From an uncultured Clostridia bacterium (GTDB lineage Bacteria > Bacillota > Clostridia > TANB77 > CAG-508), in NCBI GenBank assembly GCA_934167135.1, contig CAKPKI010000090.1:1-7010 (forward strand): a DNA stretch of 7,010 nucleotides, in the 5' to 3' direction. Below are positions 5,866 through 7,010 of the stretch, one piece after another. The position numbers and the translations under genes were made by a program. How positions within the stretch are numbered: position 1 is the first letter of the stretch; every line of letters starts with the position of its first letter. The notes under the pieces were generated by a model, which saw nothing but the letters and a program-made list of their open reading frames with translations, did no database searches and was not told where the DNA came from.

Positions 5866-6151
5866 ACTTATACCCTTTTTGCATAAGTTCATATTTCACA
5901 ATATTTTTTATATTATCCATTAAAGAAAAACCACTTCTATTTTTAGTAACAAATACAACTGAAATTGTTGTACTTCCTATAACTAAAAATGTTGCTAATA
6001 GAGTTGTTTTTGTTATCTTGTATATACAATAAGCAATTATACTCGATATAACTAAAACAATACTACTTTTAATTAATTCAGTCATACCATATCCCTCAAA
6101 AAATTCAGTTTGCAACTTGATTTGCGATGGTATTTTTATAGTTTTTTTCAT
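5834..6151 (-). CDS. prgI: PrgI/VirB3-like conjugal transfer membrane protein
   Basis: This 105-residue protein has a short N-terminus with an IPSQI motif like the 'IP' start of PrgI proteins. Two transmembrane helices follow at about 26-46 and 50-69, then a basic tail with KNIVKYELMQKGY. Size, topology and position directly before VirB4-type genes match the PrgI family. PrgI is the Gram-positive counterpart of VirB3, which sits in the inner membrane and recruits the VirB4 ATPase in type IV secretion. The start ATG follows the preceding TAG directly. A GGTGG/AGGAGG stretch just upstream can serve as ribosome site. If the upstream gene is read in its alternative glycine-rich frame, its TGA overlaps this ATG as ATGA, which would couple their translation. 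The last 32 nt overlap the next gene. Family assignment rests on topology and context, since the sequence is divergent. Confidence 0.75.
   Translation of the reverse strand: MKKTIKIPSQIKLQTEFFEGYGMTELIKSSIVLVISSIIAYCIYKITKTTLLATFLVIGSTTISVVFVTKNRSGFSLMDNIKNIVKYELMQKGYKYERGNFNKRE
5873..5880 (-). promoter_or_regulatory. Ribosome binding site AAAAAGGG that sets the start at 5865
   Basis: The site lies inside the 3' end of the PrgI-like gene. It is 7 bases ahead of ATG 5863-5865. The earlier in-frame ATG at 5892 has no comparable site and would lengthen the overlap to 59 nt. Confidence 0.6.
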
Positions 6152-6745
6152 CTAATGCCACCACCTCCTGCTCCTCCGTCCAAATGAATTATTTTCTTTA
6201 TGATTTATATAATCTTGATATGTAAAATTCGTTGGAAAAATAAATCCATCTGAATCTCTATAATAGGCTATATCAGCATAATATCCTTTCCAAAATCCTT
6301 GACAATCATTAAATAATCTCAAATAACTTACATTTTCAATTACTTTTGCCGAAGAATACAATCCAAATGCCTCGTGCAAGTTCTCATTATCCGTTAATGA
6401 TGCTATTGTTTTATTAGAATCTGTTACAACATACCTTTTGCCATCTATATTTACAACTTCTCTATTTTGACAATCTTTATCTTCTATTTTTGCAAATGTA
6501 ATATCACTCGTTCCCTCATCTGCAATTCCTATTGGTGTCCCAAAATAGCTTTTTGGAATCTCCAAAAGGCTTAATGATACTGTTATTAATATACTTGCAA
6601 TAATTGTATTTTTTGCTAATTTTATATATTTCATTTTATTATCAGGTTCTACACTCATTTTTATTAATAAAATAATAAATGTTACACTTCCAATAGCAAT
6701 ACCAACATTTCTAAAAACTCTTATTATTTCTTGTAAAGTTTCGAT
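6152..6745 (-). CDS. Two-helix VirB2-like membrane protein with an extra outer domain (apparent ATC start)
   Basis: From ATC at 6745 the frame gives 197 residues. There is an amphipathic start (ETLQEIIRVFRN), a first helix at about 13-29, a short charged loop (KMSVEPDNKMKY) and a second helix at about 42-60. A polar region of about 135 residues follows, rich in Asp, Asn and aromatic residues, with two Cys. Two close helices joined by a short basic loop is the layout of VirB2/TrbC/Maff2-type pilin-like subunits. Those are normally under about 120 residues, so the long C-terminal domain is unusual and I do not recognise it. The position between VirB6-like and VirB3-like genes supports a channel or pilus role. 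Starting at ATG 6658 instead would lose the first helix and has no ribosome site. The end is also odd: the last residues (RRSRRWWH) use rare CGG, AGG and TGG codons. The next frame would give a glycine-rich tail ending in an ATGA overlap, which suggests a one-base insertion near 6178. Membrane location is confident; VirB2 kinship is inferred from topology. Confidence 0.6.
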   Translation of the reverse strand: METLQEIIRVFRNVGIAIGSVTFIILLIKMSVEPDNKMKYIKLAKNTIIASILITVSLSLLEIPKSYFGTPIGIADEGTSDITFAKIEDKDCQNREVVNIDGKRYVVTDSNKTIASLTDNENLHEAFGLYSSAKVIENVSYLRLFNDCQGFWKGYYADIAYYRDSDGFIFPTNFTYQDYINHKENNSFGRRSRRWWH

Positions 6746-6747
6746 TT

Positions 6748-7010
6748 TTATCTCCTCCTTCTTAATCTAGGTGTCAATGCTCTTAAATTTCTCATTGTAT
6801 TACCTGCTGAATTTATAATACTTCCATTTGGTCTTACTAAATATTTTGATAATATCATTGGTGTATTTACTGATATCATCGCTATTGCAATAGCATAAAT
6901 AAGATGTCCATTTATTGTTACTAAAATTGATAAATTCATTAATGCCAATTGTATTATTAATGTAAATGCAGTCATCAGGAAACCTCTAACATATTCATAA
7001 AATACTCCTC
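6748..7010 (-). CDS. VirB6/TrbL-like conjugal transfer membrane protein, C-terminal part only
   Basis: The frame stays open to the window edge, so the 86 visible residues are the 3' end of a larger gene. An ATG at 6975 exists, but the codons before it (GVFYEYVRGFL) continue in frame and read like the lead-in to a membrane helix. Two hydrophobic segments follow, about visible residues 14-32 and 37-55. After them comes a polar tail with an N-T-P motif, a KYLVRPNG stretch and a final run of arginines. VirB6/TrbL-like channel proteins of Bacillota conjugative elements often end this way: helices, then TP, then a Gly/Ser-containing soluble tail. VirB6 proteins line the inner-membrane part of the DNA transfer channel. 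The position just before VirB2-, VirB3- and VirB4-like genes fits. The last codons (AGA AGG AGG AGA TAA) double as the ribosome site for the next gene. The alternative is a separate 75-residue protein starting at 6975, which has a modest AGAGG upstream; I consider this less likely. Confidence 0.6.
   Translation of the reverse strand, partial: GVFYEYVRGFLMTAFTLIIQLALMNLSILVTINGHLIYAIAIAMISVNTPMILSKYLVRPNGSIINSAGNTMRNLRALTPRLRRRR
6754..6760 (-). promoter_or_regulatory. Ribosome binding site AAGGAGG that points to an ATC start
   Basis: AAGGAGG lies inside the last codons of the upstream gene. Eight bases later comes ATC at 6743-6745, in frame with the next gene. No ATG, GTG or TTG occurs in that frame between the site and the ATG at 6656-6658. 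That ATG has no purine-rich site in front of it. The strong site therefore argues for initiation at or near 6745. Confidence 0.65.

Noticed and set aside
5866..5892. Earlier ATG start for the VirB4 N-domain-like protein
   Set aside because: It lacks a ribosome site and deepens the overlap with PrgI, while ATG 5865 has AAAAAGGG at good spacing.
1..7010. CRISPR array, tRNA, rRNA, insertion sequence, riboswitch or terminator
   Set aside because: No regular direct repeats, cloverleaf, transposase, inverted terminal repeats or GC stem with T-run were found. The many T-runs are complements of Lys codons.

Overview
The window is strongly AT-rich and all credible genes lie on the minus strand. They read from the right edge to the left as one tightly packed operon with overlaps of 1 to 32 nt and purine-rich Shine-Dalgarno sites (GGAGG, AAGGAG, AAAGG). 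TGA, TAA and TAG all act as stops and Trp is TGG, so the ordinary bacterial code fits. Base composition, ribosome sites and a PrgI/VirB3-VirB4 gene set point to a low-GC Bacillota (Clostridia-like or related) host. The DNA looks like the inside of an integrative conjugative element or conjugative plasmid. No integrase, relaxase, coupling protein, origin or attachment site is visible here.

In transcription order, the right half is a type IV secretion (conjugation) module. It begins with the C-terminal end of a polytopic VirB6/TrbL-like protein cut by the window edge (6748-7010). A two-helix VirB2-like membrane protein with an extra outer domain follows (6152-6745; it appears to start at ATC). 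Next are a PrgI/VirB3-like protein (5834-6151), a small protein resembling the N-terminal domain of VirB4 proteins (5254-5865), a beta-class DNA adenine methyltransferase (4569-5270), the VirB4 motor ATPase (2784-4572) and an M23 peptidase lipoprotein (2204-2791). Together these would form the inner-membrane channel, its motor, a pilin-like subunit and a cell-wall-opening enzyme. The methyltransferase could protect or mark the element's DNA.

The left half is less familiar: a soluble unknown protein (1723-2199), a 63-residue single-pass membrane protein (1532-1723), a membrane-anchored protein with a degenerate receiver-like domain (825-1520), and two tandem paralogous small proteins of unknown family (450-812 and 28-411). 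The spacer between the paralogues still resembles the 3' end of the receiver-like gene, so it looks like a duplication scar. A further gene probably starts at position 5.

The main irregularity is that virB4 is broken by one extra base exactly inside its Walker A motif. A second apparent one-base insertion changes the end of the VirB2-like gene, which also lacks a normal start codon. The copy may be decaying, or the assembly may contain base errors. No CRISPR array, tRNA, rRNA, insertion sequence, terminator or convincing promoter was seen, and no gap between genes exceeds 40 bases.
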